Source: Chrysomallon squamiferum
Lineage: Eukaryota > Mollusca > Gastropoda > Neomphalida > Peltospiridae
NCBI GenBank assembly: GCA_012295275.1
Contig: CM022670.1
Location: 10,034,083 to 10,098,082 of the forward strand
DNA length: 64,000 bases
Direction of reading: 5' to 3'
In this document: in pieces, positions 37,966 through 50,955 of the stretch
How positions within the stretch are numbered: the first letter of the stretch is position 1
Layout: every line of letters begins with the position of its first letter
Notes under the pieces: model-generated
Told to the model about the DNA's origin: nothing
What the model saw: the letters and a program-made list of their open reading frames with translations, nothing else
Databases searched by the model: none
Translations under genes and position numbers: made by a program

Positions 37966-38018
<53 letters not shown>

Positions 38019-39095
38019 TGCATACTTGAAACCAAATATATCTACCATAACTGTTTTGTATGAGATGTTGTTATATATCTGCATTATTGGCATAGTGTTG
38101 GGAAATATTTTTCCCTTATTAAAAAGTAATGAAAGAATTATATTTTCTGGAATTGTATATAAAGCATAAGAATGGAACAAACAAAAAATACATTTATTGT
38201 TGGTGTTTTGTTAATATGGAAGTTGAGATATATTGGAAAGATGAATATATAGGTTATTCTTTTCCTGCATTTAGTTAGTCCATAACTAAATTGTTTTTTC
38301 TTTGTAACCGATGTATTTCTCTTGCAAGTTGTTACGAAACTATATTTATGTTGCAGACATCAGACAACTCATTATACCAACCAGCTGGCTAAGGAAACGA
38401 ACACCTACTTGAAGGAACTAGCACACCTACAGCCACCAACAAACCCATCTGAACAAGTAACATAAAACTTGATTATTTCATTGGGGTTATGAAAATGAAT
38501 TTTTTTAATTAAATTATATGTGGTGTTATTGTTAAATATGTAATCATCATTGGCTTTATTTTTTTTTTTTTTTTTGAAGTATATTTACTTTTTTTGTCAG
38601 TTTGTAAAATTGTAAACAGCAAAAAGGAAAATTTTAATGGTTTTGTTGGGGGTTTGATATAATTCTGTGGTTTATGCTTAATTGTTAACTATTTCATAAT
38701 AACATTTTGACTGAGAACACTTATTTTGTTTTTCTTTTGCTTTGTTTTCTCCATAAAGATAAAAAAAAAAGTTTTTTCATTGAAAAACCTTCATTATTAT
38801 TTTTTTCTATTACAGAGACAATGGAAAATGCAGAAGGAAAGATTAACAGAAGAATTCAGTGATGCCTTGAAGAATTTCCAAACCACCCAGCGCACAGCAG
38901 CAGAAAAAGAAAAAGCAAGCATGCTCCGTGCAAGAGCACATTCCAATGTGGAAAGAGTATGTATATTAAATTTTATTTTATGTGCATGTAAGTGTGTGTT
39001 GTTATCATTAAATTATTCAGATAACTGATTCTCAGCAAAATGTATAGGGTGGTGACATTGGTATTTAACATCGGTATGTGTGGGGGGGAGAGAGG

Positions 39096-39134
<39 letters not shown>

Positions 39135-42100
39135 TGGGACTTAGCTGACACTTAAATTAAATTTAAACAAATAACTGTTGCTTATTGTCATAAAACTTTT
39201 TGTTTTCAGTCTCCATTTATGGATGAAATTTCACCACCACCAGAACAAGATTTAATGGGAACACCAGGGTAAATATTACAGACTTGTATACTGTTACTGA
39301 TCAGTGTCATTGAAAACATATGTATCCAAACGCACATACACAGTGTGATTTTAAGCATATTTTATAGTAGGGTTGTTTTACAAGTTAAAACAATGCATTT
39401 CTGTAACATTTGTATTTGTTAATTATAACAGAAATCACCATGATATTAACATAGATAGAAATTTATTTAAATTTGAATGTGTTTATGTGTGTGTGCACAT
39501 AAAAACATATTTTAAATGTTGTTTTTTGGGGGTGTTTTTTTTGATAAAATCAGAACAAAATAGTAATTAATTATTCAAAATATTAGTGGGTTTTTTTTCA
39601 GTGATTAAATACAGGATTCATAAATTTTTAATATTAGATGAATGGTTTAACAAAAATGTTGAAACAAAAACTGTAAAAGAAATTAAAAAAAGAACAAAGA
39701 ACATACTCAGCTGGTGTTATGCACTTGTCTGCATAAATAATACTTGGTTAATTGGGAAAATTGAGGATATAACACTTTTTAAAAAACACTAATTTATTTG
39801 CTTTTTAGTTTTTCTCAAACCAAAGCTGTTCTTCAGATGGAACAAGATGTTGATCTTGATATGTTGCGGGAGAGAGAGGAAGCCATCAAGAAACTCGAGG
39901 TAAATTTGAATATTTTAAAATAACCTACTAACTGTGATGTGATATACATGGCCAGTATAACAGAGTTTAATCAGTTTGTTTTGATAATCAGTGTGTTAAT
40001 GTTATACTTCATAAATGTAATTTTGTTTCAGCTTTATGGTTTTTTTTTTGTTATATATCTTTTTATAATGAAAAAAAAAAAAAAAAAATTAATTATATTT
40101 GGCAAAAGACAGTTGATTATTTTATAAAAATAAATAAATAAAGAGAATAAGAAGATAAAATAATAATTTTTGTAATGAAATATTCTACATGTTTTTTTAA
40201 CCAAAAGGATGAAATGCTCTAATTTCTATTCAAGAAATTAGTACATTTCTTTTTGTTTTTAAAGTGGATAAAAACAACCACCAAAATTGCTAATGTTAAA
40301 TTTTTCACAAATATTAAATTCATTTCTTCTTACAATTTTAAATAAAATAAACTTATTTTGTTTAAAATTGTAAGAAGAAATAAATTTAATATTTAATACT
40401 GATTTAAAGTGAATATTTATTTATAATTCATTGTTGGTTATTTTCAGAGTGATATCATGGATGTAAATCAAATATTTAAAGACTTAGGAATGTTGGTGCA
40501 TGAACAGGGTGAAGTTTTAGGTGAGTTCAGATTTTAGGTTTTCATACAACATTTAAAATAAATAAATAAATAAAAACACTCCATAAACTTGAGTCATAAA
40601 TAATAAGTTTCTGTTTGTTTCAGAAATGAACTGGAAATGTGTATAATTGGTTTTATATGCTATGTTGTTTATTATATAGATTCTATAGAAGCTAATGTAG
40701 AAAGTGCACAGATTCATGTCGAGGAAGGAACTACACAGCTAAGTAAAGCTCGGAATTACCAGGTTTGGCTCATTTATGTTCAAGCATGGTTGTTTCACTT
40801 ACTTAAAAGCATACCTTCAGAATTACCATAACATAAAAGAATAGTTGAATACATTTTGTATATTTCAGTGTGACTGTTTTATTATTGCAGTCTAGTCTTT
40901 GCTAATAATAACATATAGTTAAATATGGAGGCTGGCATTTGCAGTTTTATTGTGACATAATTTAATCATTTATTTATGTGTTGTTACCTTATTGATTGCA
41001 ATGATTAGTCATCATACAAAATGTATTTAGATCTTGTATTTATACTTTAAAGTAAATTTGTTTTGTTTTGCATGTCTGCAGAATGCCAATCATTTTACTC
41101 TTTGTTTGGTTAGCTGTGTTTTTTTTAATAAGCCTAAATTCAATTTATACTTCTTCACTTACATCAATATCGGTTTAATTTTTCACAGCTGTTGTTCAGT
41201 TTATTTGAAAATATTTTTCCTATTTGCTTTTTTTTGTGTGTGTGTGTTTTTATTTTTGTTGTATATTTTAAAGTATTAAAAAACAGTGTAATTCCTGTGT
41301 CATTTTTCTTTTTCAGGTTTTTGTGGTTTTTTTTGGGGGGTTCTTTCTCTCTGTCTGTTTACATAAAAATTTGTTTTAAAACCTTCAGATAACTGAATTA
41401 AATGAATTTGAATTTTTGCAAAACTAAGATGTTTACTTTTTTTATTTCTTTTTTAAAATTTGTTTAACTTTGTTATGCTTGTTTTCTTTTCATTTTTTTT
41501 TTTTTTAATCTTTTTTATCTTTCAATGATGGTTGTTTTGTTATTTTAATTTTTGTTTGCTTTTTTGTTCAGTTAATGTTTTGCTTGTTTGCAGTCAAAAG
41601 CACGGCGGAAGAAATGCTGTTGTGTTGTGGTTATCGTTGTCATCCTTGTTGTCATTGCAATTATTATTGCTGTAACTGTAACTCATTATCAGTCTTAACA
41701 AAGAGGTACTGCACCCATTTTACTGTTTTGTTCTGCTTATAATCACATTCTGATGCACTGAATTTATACGAAAGCATGGGCTGTGGTATTGGCATTGTAG
41801 AATGAAATAATTTTCTTTATAAGTACCATTATTCTTCAATTTATTTCATTCAGATTTTATTTCCAATGCAGAACAAATATAATTATTAAATTTCTTTTTA
41901 AAAATGTATTATTATTGTGTTTTATTTTTTATTTTTTAATTGTTTTAAATTTACCTAATGTTCTGTTTGTAAAACAAAAATATTAATTATTCTAATCAGT
42001 TGTTGCAACAGTTTTTCAGTAGTAATAAAAATACATACATACATATATAAAATTCGGAAATCAATTTAAGTTTGAGATCACTTGTTTTCAGTGACAAGTT

Positions 42101-44344
42101 GTACAAAGCATTAATAAATTATGACAGTGTGCCATTAATATTATCAAAATTGTGCACCATTTGTTCTAAATTCATTACTTCTTGGGTAATTGGAGCAGTA
42201 GGTTCAAACACCTTTTTTCTTGCTTTTTAAGCTCTGGTTTATGAGAGCTTTGTCCATTTTTACTTGTTTTGGTATGACACAAGCTCTCAGCTGCTTTTGT
42301 TTTTTACAAGCTGTGGATACAAATTCATTTTAGAATCAAACTGTACTTGCTCATGTCACATGCATTAAATAGTTCTAGCTGATTTAAATGCTGTATTTAT
42401 CCTACCAATTGTATTTCTGCTTCTGTAGTTAGTTTGTTGTTAGTGAATCCATATGAATTAAAGCTTGAAAATACAGAATAAAATATTATTGACTTATAAA
42501 ATTATCATGACAATGATTCTAAAAACATATAACCTGTTAATTCTAAATGCCTACAAATAAAAAATGTATCCATAGTTGTGTCAGTTTTTGTCATGGTTGT
42601 CATTGATGAAGGTATTAAAAATCAACATGCTAGCAATCAAGTCAAGAAGAGTTTTAACTCTAACAACCAGTTCACTTAATATATCTTGTTCTAACACAGC
42701 CATAGAAATGATGTCATCAGTAGGATTGGTACATTTTTTTGTTCATTTTGAACTTCCTTTATCCTTCAGTTTAACTGCTGATGTTAGTAGTTAGTGGTCT
42801 TTGTCATTTCCATTGCAATATTGAATACTTTGTAAGGTTTTTGATATTTATCTCAGTTAAAAATTAACTGTCAGCAAATTATGAATCTCAATTCACACTC
42901 ATCTATGCTATAAATTAGATCTGGGTTTGGTGCAGCATATCTAGTCCTAACTCTTAGGATAACTACGGTACTCCATTATGAATTTCTGTTCCACTTTCTC
43001 CATTTTCTCAAAGAATTACCTTAGTGGGCAGCTCAGTGTGTGTCATACACATAAATACATAAACTTAAATAGTTACTGCTAGTCTAAGAAGTGCACTAAT
43101 GTTATTGGTATTATAAACAGTATGTTAATACTGAAAGTATAAATAACAACAAGTTCATCCAGTTTGACTACCATGATATGTGTATGTATATATGTAAGAA
43201 TGTACACCACAATGTATTCATTAACCATTAAGTTTAAAACAGCAAGTACTTATATTTATTTTTTAAACTTCATTTATTTCCATATTGGCCTTCATTGTTC
43301 AAATTAAAATGGCCTTATGTTACTCCGATCAATCTGTCAATCGCTGGTTTCTTGTTTTTGTTGATCTTACGTAGCTCATAATGGTGTTCAGATGATATAC
43401 TTCATAACCACTTCTGTCTTTTGTTTCATAAAGTTCTTGATATATACATATTGTAATAATACTAATTGCAGTTAATTCAGTGCCAACGTACCTTGATATA
43501 CATTGTTAGTCCTTTGTATACTGAATCCACCTCAGTAAAATCTAAAATTGTCTTTTATTTAAAGCATATAATGTACACTTGATGGCTGTTTACTGCACTT
43601 CTTGAAATTCATTTACACCAGCTTCAGCTCATCTGATGCAGTAAAAACATGACCAATACGTTTTGCAAAAAGATTTACAAATCCTGTTTCCTTACCAATC
43701 ATGCACAGTCTGTTGTTACACAAAAGTCATTTTGTCAAACAGATAATTGCTTCATAACTGCTTTACATGTTTCACCCCCAGTTGTACATTCAGGCAGTGT
43801 TGCATAGTATGTTATATGCTTCTTAATACTGTAGAATTGTGTTGTGAGTCACACTAGGATCAACTAGTAACGATTCACACTCAGCTGTTCTGCATGTAAG
43901 TTCTGAGAGATTCTCTCTCATCCAGGTTAGCAGTCACATGTCTATTCCTCACTGTTTGGAAAACTATATTGCCCCATATTGAGTCTCTGTTCCACATTCA
44001 CCATTATTGAAAACATCAACTGCTTATGTAATAAATTAATTATTTTATTTTTATAATGTTTTGTTTTAAAATGAAATCTTTGTTGTTGATGAATGTCCAG
44101 TTTTATATGTTGACATGGTGTATTCTTTATTACTGACAAGAATTCTGGTGTTCTAAACAGCAGTTTATATTCATTTTTGTTTTATTATTATTATTTTTTA
44201 ACTTTTTCGATTCAGTTTTTGTTACAGACAGAATATTTCTCTCTATTGCAGAGCAAGTCTCGGAGGAAGAAATGTATAATTCTTATAATTCTGCTTATTG
44301 TAATTTTTGCATTAAGTCTGATAATCTGGGGATCCACAAGATAA
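37023..44344 (+). CDS. STX12: Syntaxin-7/12-type Qa-SNARE with two alternative membrane-anchor exons
   Basis: Endosomal t-SNARE for fusion of early/late endosomes. Nine common exons encode 254 aa: 37023-37095, 37391-37462, 37807-37876, 38357-38456, 38816-38956, 39210-39268, 39809-39899, 40448-40520, 40680-40762. These contain an Habc region (about 25-145; e.g. [17 protein letters not shown]) and a SNARE helix (about 170-250) whose zero-layer Gln is Q222 in [18 protein letters not shown]. Exon 9 ends in phase 0. Two possible last exons follow, also phase 0 with good acceptors and stops: A 41594-41698 (288-aa protein) and B 44252-44344 (284-aa protein). The body resembles human STX12 somewhat more than STX7 (STSEQRQ-like linker, [10 protein letters not shown]-like helix). 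The symbol is used for the STX7/12 family, and strict orthology is not resolved. Transcripts are needed to prove both isoforms. Confidence 0.93.
37966..38017. repeat. (GT)n microsatellite
   Basis: About 26 GT units, starting 90 nt after the 5' splice site of syntaxin exon 3; reads (UG)n in the transcript. Confidence 0.97.
40309..40394. repeat. Near-perfect 86-bp palindrome
   Basis: Arms 40309-40350 and 40353-40394 (42 bp each) are reverse complements at 40 of 42 positions, with a 2-nt centre. The centre of each arm contains TTTCTTCTTACAATTTTAAA or its complement. It lies in the syntaxin intron 54 bp before exon 8 (40448). The two mismatches are one C:A and one G:U in RNA. It may be a terminal-inverted-repeat remnant. 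The lack of a loop argues against an ordinary miRNA precursor. Confidence 0.93.
41594..41698 (+). CDS. Syntaxin alternative last exon A (Cys-Val-rich anchor)
   Basis: Acceptor TTTGCAG, then 34 codons and TAA. It encodes [10 protein letters not shown], then an uninterrupted Val/Ile helix of about 20 residues, then a short lumenal tail THYQS. The basic KARRKK plus three Cys at the membrane face resembles plasma-membrane syntaxins and suggests palmitoylation (inference). Its 3'UTR would follow; AATAAA at 42024-42029 is one possible poly(A) signal. Confidence 0.85.
   Translation, partial: SKARRKKCCCVVVIVVILVVIAIIIAVTVTHYQS
44252..44344 (+). CDS. Syntaxin alternative last exon B (STX7-like anchor)
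   Basis: Acceptor TATTGCAG, then 30 codons and TAA. It encodes SKSRRKKC, a Leu/Ile-rich helix and the tail LIIWGSTR. The (K)SRRKxC...LIIWG pattern is what vertebrate STX7/STX12 anchors look like, so B is probably the ancestral endosomal version and A the additional one. Skipping A and joining 40762 to 44252 keeps frame. Confidence 0.88.
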   Translation, partial: SKSRRKKCIILIILLIVIFALSLIIWGSTR

Positions 44345-44882
44345 TTCACAGATCTCAGGATGATCTCAGATGTACATGTGACTCTTTGTTTACGTATTAC
44401 CCTGTGACCATTCTGCTAGAAGCTTGACTTTGCAACATTTGAAAAACTGAGACGTCAAAACAGATTGGTTTTCCATGCGACCATCATCTGTGATCTTCTG
44501 CTTATTGTAAATTATTGTGACCATAAAGACAGCGTTTTGAAGACATGTGTAGAGAGTTATTTTTCCAAAAGCCTAGAGTACCAGAAGCATCATCTTGTGC
44601 AGTGTCTTGGGAATCCAGTGACTACTTAATGGAAATTATGTTCTAGTGTCAAATATTGTTATGTAGTCAGCTGTAAATTGTATATAAATATATATAAATA
44701 TATATATATATATTAATATTAGAAGCATATTTAGACTTCATTTACTAGAATATATAACAGTGTTTCAGGAATCCTTTTAATTCATTTATAGTCCTTGATA
44801 TCCTTGATAACAAATATAAGTTTCATATATTTACATATACATTTTGTGATAAGCCTGAAAATTCTTTATATGTATATGTATG

Positions 44883-44884
<2 letters not shown>

Positions 44885-44954
<70 letters not shown>
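44885..44954. repeat. (TA)n-(CA)n compound microsatellite
   Basis: About 22 TA units followed by about 11 CA units. Confidence 0.95.
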
Positions 44955-46468
44955 TTTTCAAAAAGATAAAATTAACAAGTGACAAATATTAAAAAATGTA
45001 ATACCTGAGGAAAAAAAAAAACATGCCTCTGAATTAGGATATATTTCTGTTAAATCTTGATTTAAAAAAAAAAAAGCCAGCATATAAATTTGATTATTCT
45101 ATCAACTTAAGCTTTAGGGCCCCTCATCCAGGAAGGACTCAAGAAGCAACTTTAATCCACAATCATTCAAGTATCTTAAAGTTTTAAAGCATTTATGGTG
45201 ATGTGTCATGGAACAAGGCCATTGAAGAACATAACAATGGTTACCAAGAATTTCTGCTGCTTCCAAAGGGTCCCTTTGACAGTTCAAACTTTAGGGCCCC
45301 AAAAATGTATATCCACTACTTTATATTGGAGTTATTGTAGCTGTAGATCCCTAGAAAATTTTGGTCACTATATATTTTTTGATTAGTAAAAATATTATGG
45401 ATTTGCACTTTAAATTACATGTCCATTAAGCATATGTACAGTTGGCTTTTTACTAAATCCAGTCACTTGAGCATAATTTAAATTAATAAGGAGATAAAAA
45501 TAGTAGTAACTAATATATAAACCTCAAGCAGACATTCCATTGATGTCATTTACTAATATTGACTTTGTTTTTAATACTACTAACTACTGCATCAAAAAGT
45601 CTCATCAAAGTGGAGTTGAGTCACCCTTCTGTTTTCCATGCACATTTTGTTATATATGGATATATATGTATATGTGTGTATGCATATATATGTATATATA
45701 CACATCATTTTTGTCAGACAACAAAATTTATCATGTATATAATTTATGAAAATTATGTAATAATTAAGATTTGTAAACTGCAGATAAATCAATAGTAGAT
45801 GGTATTCCAGGCAGTTTATTTATTTATTTTTTTTTTTTTTTCAATTTGTTTTCCAGTTAGACAATAATAAAAAAAAAATGACAGACTTATAAATCATGTT
45901 TGAAATGGAATAACATAAAACAACTAGAAGTTAGATATGTTGTCTGTGTCATTTAAAACACTAATGTTCTTATTTCATTAATTTCTCAGATCTGTCTAGA
46001 ATGTCTGAACAAAATGGTGTAGATTGTAATTTAAATGTTGTCATTGACTGTGAAATTTTTTGTCTTGTTTGTATATAAATGTGCAATGCAGGCAATAGTA
46101 CACATTGTTCTTTATTTCAACATGTTTTATAAAGTAGAATGGCATTAAGAGATACGTAAGGTTTTCTTGAATGGAAAAATTAAATTTCTTTTTGTTTTTG
46201 ACTATACTGACACATTAATATTCTTTAGATGGATTTCTCTCACTCGCTTGGTATTTGTGGCATAAAATTTTGAGAAGAAAGTCACATTTTCTCCATCCTG
46301 AAATCATTTATATGCACAGACACTTCAAGATGCTTAAATTTATTTTCATATTAAAATTCTCATCCCTGTAAATATTTTTAAAGAAATTTTTAATATTACT
46401 AATAAATCAGTTAAAATGAAACAGCATTTTTGAGAAAAGGAGATAAGTTTTTTATTATTATTTTTTTA

Positions 46469-46511
<43 letters not shown>

Positions 46512-47349
46512 TATTATTTTGTTGTTTTGTTTAAGTAAAGCAATAATAATTTGACTGTGATTTTTGTTCTTGTTAATGTATATACTTTCTTCTTTTTTTA
46601 TTTTTTTTTAAATATTAAAACAGATTTATCTTTTCAAAATTGTAAAACACAAAAGTGATTGTGATTGTGATAATTATAATTTGGAAAACAAAATTTTATT
46701 GAAAAAAAAAGATTTTTTTTTATTCTTTTCATAATTGTGAGAAATTAAATGACCATTACATAAAAACCCCAAGGTGAAATGAAACCCATATTTTTTGCCA
46801 TGTGTTTTTTATTTATTTTTTTTAATTTATTTTTTTATTTTTTGTTTTTGGAAGAAACATTTTTTCCATCTCTTCATTTACATACTAATAATGAAAAATA
46901 TTAGTTTGTTCTTAAAATGTGGTTGTTTTGAAGTTTGTTTGATAAACAATTCATTAAATATTTGTGTAATGTTGGCAAACTGTATAGTGCCCTAAACAGA
47001 TTCATGAAATAACAAGTTCATCCAGTTTGACCACCATGTAAAAATACATGAAGTGTTACTGAAGATTTGTCTTAGGATAAATGAAATAACGAAATGTATG
47101 TGTCAGTCTGTAAATCATCATTTTTTAAAGTGGCAATTTACCAAAATCTCTCAAACAGTGTGCAGTTATAAAAAGCATGCCAGTAAATAAGACAGTTAAT
47201 CTTAAAAATGTAAAGATATAGATGTTTTGGTTATGTTCATTGACAGTTAATTATTGAATATAATTTTACTGATGCAGCATTTCTTTTGCACATTTTTTTT
47301 TTTTTTTTTTTTTTATTGGCAGGGAGATACTTTTTAGGGTCTTTTAAAA

Positions 47350-47380
<31 letters not shown>

Positions 47381-49036
47381 GAAGAGGGTTTTATTTAATA
47401 TAGATTTTTTTTAAAAAAATTTTATTTTAAAAAGCTGTTGTTTATATATGACATGTCAGTTGGCATATTTGACACTGATGTTTTAAACACTTAACCAGTA
47501 GATCATGCAATACCATAAGCAACTGAGTTTCAAACATATAATAATATATGTTTGCAGTGTAATAGTATATGGTATATTATCAGTTGTATATTTGCTTATA
47601 TTGGTGCAAACAATTAAAATATAATTGTTATGATGTTAAATGTTAATTTACAATCAAAATATAATCATGAGCTGTTATGTTTTATGCTTGTTTCCATTCT
47701 GCAGACCAGGTTGTGCAGTTGGTACCCAACCACCCCACCCACCATAAAACCTTTTAGAAAATGTGTCAGTATAATTATGTTTTCATTTTAATTCCTTTTG
47801 ACTTTCAGGATTATGTATTCTCAATTTTGTTTTTAAAAATAATCATAAGTCACAAACCTAGAAAATTTTTTTAGTATATTTCGTTAGATTTGTTAACAAC
47901 ATCATCTTATTCCTTTATCAACTTAAAATTGACAAGAGATATTATTAACATATTCTTTTACTTAAACCTTGGTCAAAATGTAATGAACTCATATAATTTC
48001 ATGCTAGAATAACAAAACAAAAACAAAAACTTTTTTTTTTTTTTTTTTTTTTTTAATTAATTAATTTATTTGTTTAAAATATATTTACTATAATGAACTT
48101 ATGTTCCAACTCCACTTTATTTTTAGCACAAGTTGTCACTGGTACAAAATATTACCTGCAATTTCAATGTAAACTGTTTAATCATGTCACATTGACTTTT
48201 TTCTTTATTAACTTACATAATCATGAACATCCATTCAGTCACTGGCACAAAATTATATCACACACAGTGCTGTTTGTCTTTTGATTTCAATTATGTTTCC
48301 CATTATTAAACTCATGTTTCTATAGATAAATAACAAATCAGATAATTATAATCAGCCAAAATGTGAGATATTAAGTTTTAATAATATACACCACATAAAT
48401 GTTTTGTTTATTTTCATTATAAAAACTTCTTTTTTTTCTTCTTTTTTTGTAGACTTTTAATAAATATGTATTAACCATTGTTTTGTGTATATTAATGTTA
48501 TATATGTAAATTGTAAATTTGTATAAACCAACTGGATGTATATTTATTTTATTATTATTTACACTCTATTAATTTATTTATTTATTTATTTATTTGTTTG
48601 TTTCTTTTTCTTTCTTTTTTTCCAGTTTATCAACATGTATTTCTCTTTCAGAGACTGTAATAGATCTAATATGTTAACAAGTAATAAAAAACAATTGAAA
48701 TCAAAATGAATTTCATGTTTTCAATTATTGGTGACGAAAATGGATTGCAGTATATTACTCATTTGCACACTTGCTTTCTGATTTACAAATTTATATTATT
48801 TATTTTCTTGACCATCAGCTTTTTGATATTCTTCCTACAGTGATTATAAACATGAAGCCAGTCAGACATAAACTTCTGTCATAAAACCATAAACACTATT
48901 TATTACAATTCTGTGACTCATTTTTCAGACTTGCCATTGACTTGAAAATTTGGCTTAAATATGTTTACTTGCCCTCTTTTCTTATATAAAGTTAAATAAT
49001 GAATACTGCTATTTTTTATTTCTATTTTCAGTTTTG

Positions 49037-49068
<32 letters not shown>

Positions 49069-49470
49069 AAGTATAATAAATACTGAATGAAACAGCCACC
49101 AGAATTTTGTTATTTATTGAATTTTGTATTTTTTTTTTTTTAGTTATTGTAAACAAATGCTGTCATTAAAAAAATAATAATAAAAAAAAAAAGAGAAAAA
49201 AAACGGTAATATTGTTTAATAAAAATAGAACCAAGCAACCAAATGTACAAATTATTGTCGTTGTTTATGTTTTTTCCATTAAATATAATAATCTTAAAAC
49301 AACACAAATTCATCATATCAAAAAATATTTATTGTAAATAAATACACCTGTTTCAGTGGATGGAAAGAAGTTCAGATTATACATAATACTGTTACAATAT
49401 TTTACATCACTTCATAAATATGAATATTCTTAGTCTATAATATAAATATATATATACATGTGTATGTGTA

Positions 49471-49517
<47 letters not shown>

Positions 49518-50854
49518 CAATTTAATGTTAAGAGGTTTAAAAGCAGAATATGTAATTATGGTTGAGGCTTATAAACAAATGAATTTTTGACCAAAAGAAT
49601 AAAAATTAAAAACGCAAATATTCCTATCTTTTCTTTTTCAAAATTAATTTATCTGCCTACCAGATGTAACCTATGAAAGAACCATAACTACCTTCTTTTT
49701 TAAACTAATTCTTCTACTTCCCTGATGTAATCTGTAAAGTTGTTTTAAAAAAAGAAAAAAAAAGCTTAATGTTTTAAATTTCCATCTGCAAAGCAATTCT
49801 GAATCTGGAATTGTTTTAATAAGGCAAACAACAGAAATGCCATTTCTAAACAGTTATCATTTCAAAGAATGTCTGTAAGAAATGTTCAAAAACTTCTGAA
49901 ATGATAACAGTATTTCAAAAGAATTAGGAGAATTATAAGCAGATCTTTTTCATTTTTGTGTAAATGGAAGTAGAACATTTTAATGAAATCGTCTGTAGAC
50001 AGCCAAGACAGCCATTTCACATTTCATACAATAATACTAGACATAATTTTATTTTAAGTTTTCAGAAAAATACAATAGATTTCCATAATATTTATTAAGA
50101 GAATCCGTAACAGACAATACACTGGACAACATTAAGAATCATTTTAAAAATCAACAATAAAGACTAGATACCCTGTGTATGTTTTGCAAGAGTATTTGTT
50201 GTGTAAAAGTTTCTACATCTGTTATCTCTCCAAAACACAAAATAAGACAAATTACACGGTACATGGTAAACTAAATTTTAATATACTTACATACAGTTTT
50301 TAAACATTAAAAATAAATATTATAAATTTGCAGTCTAAAATCCATTGTAAAATTAAGCAAATAAAATAAATAGTATCAAATCTAGTGTAAAACTAAATAA
50401 ATAAAAATACAGTCTCATATGCATTACTATTTTAGATACTAATCACTAAATAATAATTCATCCTAAATCTCAGACCAAAGGTTTCATAATTTAAAGACAA
50501 TTGTATTTTTCCATCAGCATTCAGTTTTGATTTCTTACTGCATGGAAGATTGACAAATTCAACAGATTTCAGTTCATTGTATTGTATGATGAGGATATAA
50601 TTCAGAATCCCTATTTTTCAAAAGCTGAAATCACAAACAATTTCTGTCTGGACAATATGTTTGAAAAAAAAAAAGCCATTTAATGACAACATAGTTTATA
50701 ATAAGATGATGAAACGTCTGATAAATAAATCTTCAAAAATTTAGATTCTGATACGTCTAAAATCACTGGAAATCTGAAGTGCAGATAAAATGTTTTTAAA
50801 AATAGTTTAAATATTACTGTTTAATATTTTACTGTTTATTTTTTACTAAATACA

Positions 50855-50898
50855 ATAAATAAATAAATAAATAAATAAATAAAATAATAATAATAATA

Positions 50899-50949
<51 letters not shown>

Positions 50950-50955
50950 TAATAA
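50855..50955. repeat. (AAAT)n-(AAT)n compound microsatellite
   Basis: Tandem AAAT units passing into a long AAT run. Confidence 0.93.

Larger units (their letters stand above)
43148..47038 (+). repeat. Two copies of a 28-bp element in putative syntaxin 3'UTRs
   Basis: Positions 43148-43175 and 47011-47038 agree at 27 of 28 bases in the same orientation (core AAGTTCATCCAGTTTGAC, then T or C, then ACCATG). The first lies in the 3'UTR expected for isoform A, the second about 2.7 kb after the stop of isoform B. Confidence 0.85.

Noticed and set aside
40309-40394. microRNA precursor
   Set aside because: Arms are almost perfectly paired over 42 bp with a 2-nt centre, unlike animal pre-miRNAs with a real terminal loop and bulges.
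45112-45300. Shared CTTTAGGGCCCC at about 45112 and 45290
   Set aside because: Only 12 bp agree, so chance cannot be excluded.
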